Of a DNA stretch of 64,000 bases, positions 34,115 to 46,381 are shown piece by piece; the first letter of the stretch is position 1, and each line of letters begins with the position of its first letter. The notes under the pieces are model-generated. The model searched no databases, had not been told where the DNA came from, and saw only the letters and a program-made list of their open reading frames with translations. The stretch lies in assembly GCA_025667525.1 (NCBI GenBank), contig CM046878.1:85116798-85180797 (forward strand), given 5' to 3'. This DNA comes from Glebionis coronaria (Eukaryota; Streptophyta; Magnoliopsida; Asterales; Asteraceae). A program made the position numbers and the translations under genes.

Positions 34115-34584
34115 GAGGGTTTGAGTGGTGTCCGAGAGAGGGGTTTGGAGTCGAGAGATGTGAGGGAGGTCGAGGAGTTTGAGTTTGATTGATGTGAGTA
34201 TTTTGAGAGTGTTGTCAGTCTAAACGTCTGAAAGTCGAGGGTTAGGAGAGTTGTTGTGAGATTGAGGGGGTTGTTGTGTGAGATGTTATGTTGTGTGACT
34301 CAAGATGAAGTTTTGAGAGTTGACAGTCTGGTGGTCTGTTAAGCGAGGGTGAAGTCACGTCGTTGTTAGAGTCGAGTGATTGATAGAGGGTGTTGTGAGT
34401 CTGAGTGTCGGTTTGTGTTTGAATGAATGGGTCTCGTTTTTGAGTCAAAATTTTTGTTGAAAAATCTAAGGTTTAGGTGTTGGGTCTGTGATAAAAGTGG
34501 TCGAGGGTGTGTTAGGTGTTGTAAGTTTGAGTGGTTCAAGAGTCGAGAGAGAGTTGAGTTTGTTTTCCGTTATGTTTGAATTAT

Positions 34585-34872
34585 GTTCATTCGGAAGAAT
34601 GTTCATTCGGAAGAATGTTCATTCGGAAGAATGTTCATTCGCAAGATTGTTCATTCGGAAGATTGTTCATTCGGAAGATTGTTCATTCGGAAGATTGTTC
34701 ATTCGGAAGAATGTTCATTCGGAAGATTTCGTTCATTCGGAAGATTTCGTTCATTCGGAACTTTTGTTCGTCCGGAAGATTTCGTTCATCCGGAACTTTT
34801 GTTCGTCCGGAACTTTTTTGTTCGTCCGGAACTTTCGTTCGTCCGGAACTTTTGTTCGTCCGGAACTTTAAG
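34585..34872 (-). repeat. 16-18-bp tandem array of GTTCATTCGGAAGAAT units
   Basis: About nine 16-bp units form CATTC/GAATG stems with loop GGAA. They grade into variants with GTTCATTCGGAAGATTTC and then GTTCGTCCGGAAC, where a new GTTC/GAAC stem replaces the first. Open frames here reflect the repeat only. Confidence 0.82.
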
Positions 34873-35418
34873 AATGGAAGAACAGTTTATTTGGGACAGA
34901 TTTGGACAGAAAGATTATGCAACAGAAAGATTTGGACAGAAAGATTTGGACAGAAAGGTTTGGAACTTTATGAATGTTGGACAAAAAGATTTGGACAGAA
35001 AAACAGAAAACTGATAAAAATTGAGAAACTAATTATAAAAAAAAAATTATAAAAACTGATTATATAAAAAATAAAAAGGTTATATAAAACTGATAAACGA
35101 CAACTCAGATATGATAAAAAAGGTTATAAAAAAAATTATAAAAAAAAATTATATAAAAAACTGATTATAAAAAACTGATAAAAGAAAAACCAATAATAAA
35201 AAAATTAAAATGGAAACTAATTATAAAAAATTGATTTTTGAATAAAAAAATTTGTAATTTTTATATAAAATAACTAAATCAAAGGTTTAATTATGATTTA
35301 AAACATAAAAACACAAACTTTTTATAAAAAATACAAACTTTTTAATATTTAAGCGTGATTAAATCAAAACCCATCAAAATCAAACAAAATAAAGACAAGA
35401 ATAAACCAATCTAACCAT
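34873..35418 (-). other. Element IV leader next to the primer site
   Basis: AT-rich sequence with repeated GATTTGGACAGAAAG and TTATAAAAAACTGAT phrases; no gene seen. Confidence 0.5.
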
Positions 35419-35430
35419 GCTCTGATACCA
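35419..35430 (-). promoter_or_regulatory. Primer-binding site of Element IV
   Basis: GCTCTGATACCA on the plus strand is the minus-strand TGGTATCAGAGC, two bases from the 5' LTR. Confidence 0.88.
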
Positions 35431-35432
35431 AT

Positions 35433-35758
35433 TGAAGGTCTACGTAATACTATTCTACATGATGGATTTAACTGATAAAGAGGGTTGATTGATTGATAAA
35501 TATAAAGAAGATGAGAAGGGAGATGAGGGAGTTGAGAGAGAAAGGAGAGAAAAGAGAAGAGTAGAGAGAGAAAGTAAAGATTGATTATGATTAATGAAAA
35601 TGACCAACCCCTCCTAACATGCTAGGAGGGGATATATATAGCCCACCCTACATGTGGGCTATATGGACTATACATTTACTAAGTGGATCACGAGCCCATT
35701 ACATAATTATCGTTGGAGCGACCGATCCTTCATAAATACGTAAAACGTATTTCCAACA
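35433..35758 (-). repeat. 5' LTR of Element IV
   Basis: 326 bp; I see only a few differences from 22053-22378, such as AATTG/AACTG and GAGTAG/GAGTTG. It is followed by the GTCAT duplication and Element III DNA. Confidence 0.9.
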
Positions 35759-35763
35759 GTCAT

Positions 35764-38420
35764 GAACCATACGGAGATTCCCATCATAGTGCTTGTTACC
35801 TTTCTAGTCCTTGCAACTTCTGTGACTCCTTAGAAATCTCTTGTTTTCTTCTCGCAGCCGGCACGTAGTCCTTTCAGCTCCTTGATTCACGATGTAGCTC
35901 TTCACGCACTCCTTCTTGTCTCTATGATGTTACCTAGGAACTTCACACTACCCAGTAGCCTCTAACTTCAACCCATCTACCACAATATTTCTAAATGTAC
36001 TTCAACCCCTCAATGGCTCACTCTTCCTTACTTGTTGTACTTCACCATTAATCAGCTTCTTACCAATCATTCTTTCACATCCATGTTTTTCTTCACGTCT
36101 CTACTACTACCTTGCCTCCATAACTATACCAATTTCCTTGCGTGTTATTTGCCTAATCTTTCCATTGGTATAAACTTTCTACTCTACTCTCACATCCGCT
36201 AGTACTTTCATCAATCTCCTAATGGTACTTCAACCAACTTCTCATAGCATGACATCACGTTCCCACGACCAGTCAACTAACTTTACTTACTCCCTTATTC
36301 CCGTAACCAATCTAAGTTTCAAAACTCCATAAATCTTAATCATTCCTTCAACACAACCTTTAAACCAAAACACATCTCTCCATTCTAATATCTAACCATA
36401 AGTAATACTACCCAACTCTATCCTCTCATCCTAACGTTTCCACAACCGCATAACTAAATCATGACGTGTACCAAAAGAATTCCAAACAATCGTGTCCAAA
36501 AATAAAATATAGGGTAAAACGAACCCTAGCGAAAACAACTGAAAACAAAACAAGGTAATCCGAAATATCAATGGAGTGTGCCAACAATGAAAAGTTAGAC
36601 TCGTCATGATTAGTATTACCAAATTTCGATACCTTAGAAAATTTTAAACTTTTGTCCCAATTAGTTACTTTTCATAAGAACCAAACTTCAATACTACTAA
36701 AATCAATCATACTCATTTTTAACCATAAACTCATCTTTTATCTTCATTAATTTATCAAAGATATCAACTAGTTGGTATTCTACAATCTTATTCTAACCAT
36801 TATCTTGTTTACCCATATTAAACTTATTTCGCTTGTTATTATGAAACCAATACATGTTTATAAAATATAGTATTTTTTTTCTTTCATTTTAATCTATATT
36901 ATTATTATTATTATTATTATTTTATATAATCCATTTAGGCTGGTTATAACTAAACTATTACAAGTTTACAAGGTGTGGTGTTATTATTATCATTACTATA
37001 ATAAAATCTCTCTTTTTACTCTTTCCGTCTAGTTAAATACTTCTAAAATTTTAACTCCACTTAAGAAAATCATTGTAAAATTTCCTCACCCTTTAAAATG
37101 TATTATCACATGTTACCTAGAAAACCAATCCAATTATTTTCAAGACAAATTCTTTTTATAACTTACTACCACAAACTTATATAAAAGAAATATAATGCAC
37201 GATATCATACCATACAATTACAAATTATTTTCAAATCGTTTTCCTATAATTAGCAGACTTAATTGCAAGAAAATTTAGTAGTTCTCATTAACTAAAATAC
37301 ATACCCAAATGTAGACAGATATCAAAAGACTCAAAGCGTCGTTGGAACTCCATCAAACTCCAGCACCATAAAACACGAGCAAACACAAGGTACGTTCAAG
37401 TTATAACAGCTATTGAACGACCATATATCATAACTTAACACATACTAGTATATATACATCCGCATATATATACCAATTAAATCACCCAAAACATACTCGT
37501 TACCATACATGTCAGATCAATCAATCATGTCATACACTCGTTTTTCCATACGAGTAATCACCATCTTACAACAAGGCATAAAACCCATCACTAAAACCAG
37601 TCCATATCGTGTGATCCCATAATCACACAACATGAGTATAACCCAAAACATATAACACACTAAAAAATATCCATATGGTAGACAGTCATTACATAAACCC
37701 ATATATTATACATATACCCAAAAATCCACATGTCATCATATACAAGCATGTACTAACCCTCTTTCATGCAATCATACTTAAGAACCCATTGAAGTTGTGG
37801 TACTTGTATAACTATGTTGGCCACCATACTTATACAATTACCCTTTCCTCAATGCACTCTCTCCTATGATGACACTTATAAGAATCAATACAACATATAA
37901 CACATAAATCCATCTACTCACATAAGCTTATAACCACATAAACAATAAGGTCCAAAACTCGATCTATTAAAATAATATAGTCAAACTCTTGGAATACATA
38001 AATACATAGTCTAGCTAAAACAACATAGACAAACTCTAACACAACATCATAATCAGTTATAAGTCATGTCACCCATAAGAGTGGAAACAACTTAAGATCC
38101 TTCCTATCCACCTACTCCTAGTAACTCGAATCACCACATGATTCTTAGGGAACATGAATTAAACATCAAAAGAAAAATGCTATACATTAGGTACACCAAA
38201 TAACTTACTATGGTGAATGTAATTTATATATCAAAAGCAAAACATAAATTAACAGATGACTAAGTATGGGCAACTATACTTCAACTCATACTAGTCAAAA
38301 TTCACAAAAAATAAAATTTAGGATAATACAATCAAGACCACACGTAACCCTATGACGCCTATATGCAGGGATCCTTAAGCTATATACTAGGCTAGGCAAC
38401 CTAATTCTCTATAACCATTG
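35764..38420 (-). other. Element III leader, non-coding
   Basis: This continues Element III from 22052 across the Element IV insertion, up to the primer site at 38421. No open frame longer than about 65 codons carries a recognisable domain. AAT/ATT microsatellite is present near 36898-36925. Confidence 0.5.
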
Positions 38421-38432
38421 TCTCTGATACCA
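38421..38432 (-). promoter_or_regulatory. Primer-binding site of Element III
   Basis: TCTCTGATACCA is a one-base variant of the reverse complement of TGGTATCAGAGC and adjoins an LTR start resembling T(G/A)TCACACCCC. Confidence 0.75.
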
Positions 38433-38948
38433 TTCTATCACACCCCTACTATGGCGGAATATGGGGCGCGATGTATGGATATCATCACAATAGTAGCGTG
38501 TCTATAGAGATAACTAAATGAAATGGAAAAATCATAAATGGTGACACAATGTCATGAAGATATCTCAAACAATGCAGGCGTCTAGGTAAGTAGGTAACAG
38601 GTCTACCTCTTACCAAAGACATACAATTAACAAATAAAAAACATATAGGTGTCTACAAAGTATCACTTATTCAAACATAAATAAAGACTAAGAGGAAAGG
38701 GGGTTCCTCCAAATGTAATCCTAAGCCTTCCAGCTAGCCACTCCTATTCTCACGCTTAACCACATTCTCACCTGAAAGAGACACTAAAACACGTCAACAT
38801 AATATTGGTGAGAGTCATAGGTTTAGACTCCAACACCAAATCAGTTATAAGCTGTGAATAACAACCATTAACAAAAGAACATATGGACAATGTGCTACAA
38901 TTATGTGTTAACAACTAGCATTCAAGATTAACCAATCACTACAAATCT

Positions 38949-39115
38949 AAGGCTCCAAGCCTTACCAATAACCACAATTCCAAGGCTCTAAGCCTTACCA
39001 ATCACCATGGTCCCATAGGCCCCCATACACCTATGAACCAATTCCAAGGCCCCGCCTTGTCAACATCCCCTTGGTACCAAGTCAAACCACAACAACTGAG
39101 ACGGTACATGTCTCC
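38949..39115. repeat. Cluster of six short hairpins in the Element III LTR
   Basis: AAGGCT/AGCCTT with loop CCA (38949-38963) and with loop CTA (38982-38996), CATAGG/CCTATG (39014-39035), CAAGGC/GCCTTG (39045-39059), the palindrome CTTGGTACCAAG (39070-39081) and GAGAC/GTCTC (39099-39115). Confidence 0.8.
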
Positions 39116-39662
39116 CGATCCAAATCATAAACACAATCAAGAATCACATAGCAGTTAATCACATAAGTGTACACACAAGTCCATCACAAACCAGAAAAAC
39201 ATTCATAGCATTCTTTACAAAACCATACAGTGTCTCTTCCATCCCATCTGGAAATCAAATCATAAAAAGACATGGGACTATGAAACTCACTTGAACAAGC
39301 TTCTCCAAGAACCCGGGCTCTAGCACAAATCTAAACACACAAACGTATACAATCAAGACATGAACCACATACAAAAATGGCTCATCAATCTATGATGGAT
39401 ATCTAACCTTATCCTACAACTTAACCTCATTTATACGCCATATGAATCTCATTACACCTCTATATAAAGCCCTTAACTTAGTTTAGTTCATAACTCGTCC
39501 CATTAGCATTTAACCCAAAACAGTCCCGTTTTTCATACTTCAAACTATTGGTCGAACACCCACTTAACAAAACTAACATGCCCTGTAAAAGAATCCTATG
39601 CCCTTACATGTGTTAGATAACTCTACCCTTTGGCCTCAACCTTAAAGCTATTGTTAGTGCCT

Positions 39663-40180
<518 letters not shown>

Positions 40181-41486
40181 TTTTACCTATCCAGAATTTA
40201 CTGATTTTGAACATATGAAAAGTTTGTTATGACCAGAGGGTCTTACCCTATCCCATTTTCTTAGCCCTTCTACAGATATTTTATTGAATATATAATCTAA
40301 ACCTCATGTTCATTTGAAGCTCCAATTATAACCCTAAGTACCCCAAACAATTCAAAACATAAAATGAAACAGGCTGATCCAAAAACCGTTTTGACACCCG
40401 ACTGATGTAACCTGTTTTTGACCCACTTCCCTACCTCTAATTTAGTTCTAGTTTCTTTCATTTGAAAACTAATTCGATTACCTTTCCAGGGACATAAGAT
40501 TCGAAATTTAAAAGTTTGTAGAACTCTAGATATGATCAAGACAATGGACCAAATATTCTACCCAGTTTTTAAAAACGAATTTAAACATGATTAAACCCTA
40601 ATTACGATCACTAATCTTCATAATAACCAAAGTAATCAATTCATATGAACCCTAATCTCACTAATCTCAGAAACTCACAAAACCTAATCCATCATAAGAT
40701 CAATTACATGATTAAATTGATTAAAATCAATAATAGAACAAGGGTTTTGAAGGTTTTACCTTAGAAATCAATGGAAGATCTTTATTTTTGAAACCCTAAT
40801 TGGCCATCATTGTTGAATTTCGGCTAGGAGCTGTTATGGAGGTTAAAAATCTGATTATTTTGGTTATGGGTTGGGTTTGGTAAGTCCTAAAGGCCCCCTA
40901 ATCCCATTACAAGTCCATTGGGCCTGTTTTGGGCTTTTCCTTCTTTCTTTCTTGCGTCGTCCAAACCGACCCCCTTTATTATTATTTTATTTATTTTATT
41001 TTTATTATTAATTAATGTATTAATAATATTACCACAATTTACCTTAATTTATTTCAGCTCCAAAAAACCTCCAAAACCTCAAAACCGTAAAACTAGTCAA
41101 ATTTACGCGTATACCGTAAAAGACGTAAAAATATACAGTTTTATAAAAACTCTTAGAATATGAAATAAACTATATAATTAAGTCCTAAATGACTTAAAAC
41201 CATCCCGTAAATTATTCCCGTGACTAAATAGCTCATCCGAGCCCCCTAAATGCACAACCCTAAATCGTAAGAATACGATTCTCTATGATACATATACGTA
41301 TACGTAGAACCACTAAATAACACCATCATATTTCATAGTCACTACTATGTGAGCTCATGAACATGAAACAATCACACATCGTTTCACTCACATGGTACCC
41401 CGTACCCAAAAACGATGTTCAAACCACACTCTATTCACACCACATAACTCATAAACACATAAAGACACGTAATTCCATGAAATATG

Positions 41487-42007
41487 TGTTGATCCCAAAC
41501 TTAGATCGATTAGCTTTGTGTATACGAGATTAGATCAAGTATAACACGTAGAGAAACCTTTGCTTATGAATAAAGTAACAAAGTGTTATGCGGAATTAAC
41601 ACTTGATCTAAAACACAATGATGTTAAACAAACTTTCACTTGTATTAGAATAATCTTGTTGGTTACAATGAAAGGTTTAACTTGCGAATACTATGAAAAC
41701 TGATATTAAACATTAACCTAAAAGATCTTCTTTTATAGAACAAGAAGTCTTGTACAATAAGCTACGAATCAACTATTCTAGGTAAAGATAAACATAGAAA
41801 ATACATTGTCATTTCTATCCTTACTAGAAGTAATCTAGAATATAATATACGTGTAGCTCACATCTTCCATCAGTGCTTGTCTTCAATCTGTCAACGCTTG
41901 ACTTTATCTTGTCAACGCTTGTGCTGTCAGCGCTCACTTTACTCTTGTCAACGCTTGAGTTGTTCTTGTCAGCGTTCAAGTGTTCTGGCCTAAATTTATT
42001 CCCAACA
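41487..42007 (-). repeat. 3' LTR of the SIRE element
   Basis: 521 bp. A minus-strand TATA box lies at about 41729-41738 in a hairpin, and six TGTCARCG-type motifs sit at about 41870-41980. Confidence 0.93.
41722..41751 (-). promoter_or_regulatory. SIRE LTR TATA box in a hairpin (3' LTR copy)
   Basis: AAGATCTTCTT (41722-41732) pairs with AAGAAGTCTT (41742-41751) with one bulged T. The loop TTATAGAAC is part of minus-strand CTATAAAAG. Confidence 0.6.
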
Positions 42008-42020
42008 ATCCTCCCCTAAA
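42008..42020 (-). promoter_or_regulatory. Polypurine tract of the SIRE element
   Basis: ATCCTCCCCTAAA on the plus strand gives minus-strand AGGGGAGGAT immediately before the 3' LTR. Confidence 0.75.
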
Positions 42021-42059
42021 CTTGATATCCACTCTTATGATCAAGTTTCTAAATAAACA

Positions 42060-45000
42060 TTAAGGACTTGGAGGAGTCTGACAAACCTTATCATATTGGT
42101 AATAAATAAATCTGATCAAATTCTTTGCCACGTCACTTGTATAGTCTATCTCCAACTGGGTGTCCTTCATCTTCTCCAAAACAGCCTTGGATATGAAATA
42201 CTGAGCATCTACAAGTAAATACTCAGCAAACTTTGTAGAATTCAAATGGTATACACCTGCAGCTGAATATAACCTCCATTGAAGACCACTGAGGTCATCT
42301 TCAAGATCCTTCCATATTTCAGGATCTTCTTCTTTTGTCCCACACATTCTTTTGAATGTGGTCCAAAGTTTTATTCCATTGGCTGAAGTTGGTGCTTCAG
42401 CCTCATACTTGGTCTCTAGCAACCTCCAAAGGTCTACCAAGTCTTCTCTGTCACAACTTGCAAATAAAGATATGAGAGTGGTAAAAGTGTGTACCTCCTT
42501 GCCAAACCTTCCAATTTTCCAGAATCCACATTCATCTTCCTCATAACTTATAATTGGATTCCTGGAATCTAGTGGTAACACATGAACCATATCTGAAGCT
42601 TCTAATGGGGAGAGCTTAAGGATCTTTCTAATGATTGCTTCACTTGGATATAGTTGAGACATATCTTTTGGAAATTCAAGAATAAATCCCTTCTTTACTG
42701 GTCTAGGAATTATCATAGCTTTTTTGATTGCCATCTCTTCTGCAAGTTGCTCCTTTCTTTCATCTGAAAGAAGTCTGAAAGTGTTCTCTTCCTGCACTTT
42801 CACCCAAATAGGATAAGCCCTATGTTCCAACTCATCAAATGTCAAAGCCTTCAGCTTCTGATGTGTCCATCCAACTCCATGACATTTGAGCAACATAAAG
42901 TAGAGCTTCCTTCTATCCCTTTTCAATTCAGAGAGAATGTTGCTTGCCCTGTACTTCAACATCACCTTACAATCCTGCTGAACTCTAAGAAGAATTTCCA
43001 AACCCCATATCTGGTCTGAAATGGTCAAGTCTGGATTATCCATGCAGCTTTCTTCCCAAGAATTGTACATCTGAACTACCTCTGGCATATCAAAATCAAT
43101 TTGCAACTTCAAATCTCTCAGCCTTTCCCTAGCAAGCTCATCACCATACTCAAGTCTTTCTGGTTCAACAATCATCACACTTGAGTCTGAGCTAGCTCCA
43201 TCACTTTCTTCTTCAGAAGTCACAACAAATGGTGACTTTTCCTTTTCTCCTTGTTCCATCATTTGCTCAGCCATTCTTCTATCAAACTCAACCTGAGCTG
43301 CATTCTTTGGAACAATTTCTTCTACCAACTTACCCTTACCCTTATCTGTTGGTTCAATTGTTGGTAAGGTAGATGATAATACCTGAGTAGGAACATCTTT
43401 GATGATAGATGATGACTGGAATACATCACCTCCATATGCAGATCTGTCAACGCCCAAATTTCCTCTATCAACGCCCAAAATACTTCTGTCAGCGTCCAAA
43501 CTTGTCTTGTCAACGCTCAAATATTTTCCCTCAGCGCCTTGTGTAACCTCCCTCAACATATCTGTAAATGATAAATTTAAATTTGTTGGAGAGATTAAGG
43601 ACGTATCAAAACCTTTTTGTTCCTTTAATGTAGTAAGAGCTTCAGCAATATCCAATGATTGACCATCTTGACTGCTCTTATCACTCGGATTTCTTGCTTC
43701 CTCCCCTTTGGAAGACTCCTCCATACCTCCCCTTGAATGAGCACTCTCTAAAACAACAATACTCTCCCTCAAATCTTTGAGTTCAAGGCCTTGGTTACTG
43801 ACAATTTGTACTAAGTCTGCATTTTGCTTTTGCAAGCTAATGCAGACAGCCGTCAATTCTAAAAGCGTCATTGGTTCCAGTCTGCCCTCTTCCAAAATGG
43901 GAATTTGACCTCCCAAGTTAGGTTCATTGGGCATGGATGAGGACTTAATTATGGTGGGACTGTCTTGGCCAGCTGCTAAGCCAGAACCAATAGTCTCAGC
44001 CTCATCCAGGTCACCAACCACACTTGTGGTGGTGGTTCTCTCTGCTACATGGCTAGGACCACCAGAGGAGAACACTCCAGCAGTCCTTTGGCGTTTAATC
44101 AACCTATATTCTGGTGGTGTGGAAGATGGTGTAGAAGATGGTGTAGATGTAGGTTGGTTAAGGGGTGTTTGGGATTGTGATGGTTGGGTGTCAGCGGTGG
44201 AAATAGGCATATCAACGCCCACATTAGATGTGTCAGCGTCGAAGGGATTTTGGTCTATTTGCATTTGGTCAGGTGAGGGTAAAGGTTCAGGGATAGGCTC
44301 AAGTTGTGGGTGAGGGTCAATATGAGGTTGAGGGTCTGGTTGGGGTTGTGCTGCTGCAATAACAGCAAGCATGGCTGGGGTTAATGGTAGGTCTCTATGA
44401 GGTGGTGAATTCATCTTGGTAAAAATAGCCTTCTTTTGTTCAGGGATCTTATAAAAGTCATTGTGATCCCTTGAACAATATCTTTGAGCATCAAAAACCA
44501 TTTGCAGAAAACGGGGATAAGCTAAAGTCATTTTTGTCCCCTTGTTTTTACACATTCCTTCAAAAATCATTTTAGACCAGTTATAATTTTGCCCTGTTGT
44601 AATACACACAATAGCAGATGCAATGGATCTATTGATCTCATTGTGTGCAGTACATTTGGGACTCAAACATTGAAGGAGAATGTGAATTAGGTACTTCCAG
44701 GCTGGGGGAAATTCCTGCTTATGGTACTTATTGAGAGTACCTTCATCAGGAATAGGGTATCCCAAAGCCCTAAGCCCTTGTTCTATTTCAGATATGGGAA
44801 GCATGGTTATACCATCAGCATCATTAAGATGCAAGGCCTGGCGTACCAAGGCCTCAGTAACCACCCAAGGTCTCCCATGTACAATAGAATTCAATGTTGT
44901 CACTCCATTAACTGTTGAGGAACTAACAGTGTTCCAAAACTGTTTAATGTGTGTGACTGGAATGAGTGGTGCATGAGAAAGAGCATACCTTAATGGGGAT

Positions 45001-45128
45001 GCATTCAAATACTCCACCATCTGAGTGTATTGAGGGAACAAAGTATTATCAGCAACAAGATAAGCAATCATGTTGTGTTGAGACTTGAACCCCAAATCCA
45101 ATTCTGCTGAGTTAAATCTTGGTGCCAT
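42060..45128 (-). CDS. SIRE downstream ORF, 1022 residues (env-like position), intact
   Basis: The frame runs unbroken from ATG 45128 to the stop at 42060, beginning MAPRFNSAELDLGFKSQHNM. The N-terminal domain (residues 1-240) includes HIKQFWNTVSSSTVNG and WKYLIHILLQCLSPKCTAHN. A Pro/Ser/Thr/Gln-rich, probably disordered middle follows (about 260-560). A C-terminal helical domain (about 690-1020) includes DREDLVDLWRLLETKY. I see no signal peptide, furin site or clear membrane anchor, so 'envelope' is a positional label only. From memory the family is common beside copia pol in Asteraceae and sometimes labelled synaptobrevin/longin-like. The motif giving GVDR or DADR occurs at residues near 300-312 and 535-565. 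The ORF starts 1253 bp after the pol stop, so it probably needs a spliced or separate mRNA. Function unknown. Confidence 0.85.
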   Translation of the reverse strand: MAPRFNSAELDLGFKSQHNMIAYLVADNTLFPQYTQMVEYLNASPLRYALSHAPLIPVTHIKQFWNTVSSSTVNGVTTLNSIVHGRPWVVTEALVRQALHLNDADGITMLPISEIEQGLRALGYPIPDEGTLNKYHKQEFPPAWKYLIHILLQCLSPKCTAHNEINRSIASAIVCITTGQNYNWSKMIFEGMCKNKGTKMTLAYPRFLQMVFDAQRYCSRDHNDFYKIPEQKKAIFTKMNSPPHRDLPLTPAMLAVIAAAQPQPDPQPHIDPHPQLEPIPEPLPSPDQMQIDQNPFDADTSNVGVDMPISTADTQPSQSQTPLNQPTSTPSSTPSSTPPEYRLIKRQRTAGVFSSGGPSHVAERTTTTSVVGDLDEAETIGSGLAAGQDSPTIIKSSSMPNEPNLGGQIPILEEGRLEPMTLLELTAVCISLQKQNADLVQIVSNQGLELKDLRESIVVLESAHSRGGMEESSKGEEARNPSDKSSQDGQSLDIAEALTTLKEQKGFDTSLISPTNLNLSFTDMLREVTQGAEGKYLSVDKTSLDADRSILGVDRGNLGVDRSAYGGDVFQSSSIIKDVPTQVLSSTLPTIEPTDKGKGKLVEEIVPKNAAQVEFDRRMAEQMMEQGEKEKSPFVVTSEEESDGASSDSSVMIVEPERLEYGDELARERLRDLKLQIDFDMPEVVQMYNSWEESCMDNPDLTISDQIWGLEILLRVQQDCKVMLKYRASNILSELKRDRRKLYFMLLKCHGVGWTHQKLKALTFDELEHRAYPIWVKVQEENTFRLLSDERKEQLAEEMAIKKAMIIPRPVKKGFILEFPKDMSQLYPSEAIIRKILKLSPLEASDMVHVLPLDSRNPIISYEEDECGFWKIGRFGKEVHTFTTLISLFASCDREDLVDLWRLLETKYEAEAPTSANGIKLWTTFKRMCGTKEEDPEIWKDLEDDLSGLQWRLYSAAGVYHLNSTKFAEYLLVDAQYFISKAVLEKMKDTQLEIDYTSDVAKNLIRFIYYQYDKVCQTPPSP

Positions 45129-46381
45129 TGATGAAAGCTGTTAATTTGATGTATAAAAGATGAAGGTTGATAAGAGAAAAGTGGTAGACAAGAATTATAG
45201 ATACCCTGTTTAAAATAGGAGCCAAATTTATAGGAGTGGATGAATGCACGTGATTGGCCCAAAAATAGGCAAAGATTTTCAAAAATCAATCATGAAAATA
45301 TTGAAAAAGTTTATAAGTTATCTCATGCATTTAATGAAAGTAACAACTCCTAAAATTACGGCTTGAAAATATGTCAAAAAGTTACAACTGGGTAGGTCCC
45401 ATTGTTTGTCAACGGTCAAATATAACCCATCAACGCCCAACGGCTATAATCTTGTCAACGTTCGCCTAAAGCCATGTCAGCGTCCATTTTGGTCACAACA
45501 ACGCTTGGAAAAATCTTGTCAGCGTCCAAAAATAAAATTGTTTTAAAAAGTGAAAAATGACCTTAACAAGTAACTTATCCTAGAGAAGATAACCAAAAGC
45601 TGATAATTATCATAGGGCGGCAAGCACTGTCCAGTTATGCACACTTGCATAAGCAAGATAGACATAACAGTCCTCTAGTGTCCCTTGCTAACCAAAATTC
45701 TTAACAACCAAGTTACCTCATAAAATCCTTGTTACTCCCAGGTAAAACCCATATCAAAAGGATTCCCAAGTCTCCCAACAGACCACAACCAATTCTAGGC
45801 AAAAAAAATGTCTTGGCAGCATGCAAAGTTGATATACTATGCATGCTACAGTGCCTCATGGTTTAGAAAAACTAACCCATACTCACCAGTGGACACAATC
45901 TAGAATTGTGATGAGAGTATTCTAAGAATACCCAAGAGTCCTAAAGGTTCCTTAAACCTCCCCTCAAACTATGATACATGAGTTCTCAAAATATATATGA
46001 ACATTAAAAATTTATGTCAAGATAGGAATATAAATATTCCAACCATCATCCATAAATAAAACATGTCCAAATAGCTCTTCAAAGATCCATAAGCAACTCT
46101 GTATCCAATGGCATAAAGCTACCATTACCTGCACATTTAGATGAAAAACCACAAAACTAACATGTGTTGCTGACAGCGTCCCGTCAACACTTATCAGCGT
46201 TGAAGGAACTCTTGTCAGCGTTAGACAATAATATCTCCAACAACGGCAAATAACACTTGACAGCGTTGCATTTACCTTTGTCAGTGTTAGAAAAATAATG
46301 TGGAAAATCTAAATCATCACAAAGACCAATAACAATGCATTATCCTGTACATACTTTTACAAAAAGGTTTCAAAACACATA
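45129..46381 (-). other. Spacer between SIRE pol and the downstream ORF
   Basis: 1253 bp without a gene. It holds about 12-13 copies of the TGTCARCG-type motif in two clusters (45411-45530 and 46170-46290), the densest non-LTR sites in the element. A promoter or splice acceptor for the downstream ORF could be here, but I see no decisive signal. Confidence 0.6.

Larger units (their letters stand above)
22053..35758 (-). mobile_element. Element IV: non-autonomous copia-like LTR element carrying nested Element V
   Basis: Two 326-bp LTRs (22053-22378, 35433-35758) begin TGAAGGTCTACG and end TTCCAACA, flanked by GTCAT (22048-22052, 35759-35763). The primer site is at 35419-35430 and the purine tract at 22379-22393, so the element reads right to left. 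Its only coding part is a gag-like frame at 30671-32875. No protease, integrase or RT is present, so mobility would need another element's enzymes. The leader has two repeat arrays and a partial LTR copy, and a structured tandem array follows gag. Element V (23432-28144) sits in the 3' untranslated part. Confidence 0.88.

Noticed and set aside
34488..35052. Open frames of 127-158 codons in the 16-bp array
   Set aside because: All three plus-strand frames are open through the repeat; the real element reads on the minus strand and this is its leader.
43927..44313. 128-codon plus-strand frame
   Set aside because: Antisense shadow of the Pro/Ser-rich middle of the SIRE downstream ORF.
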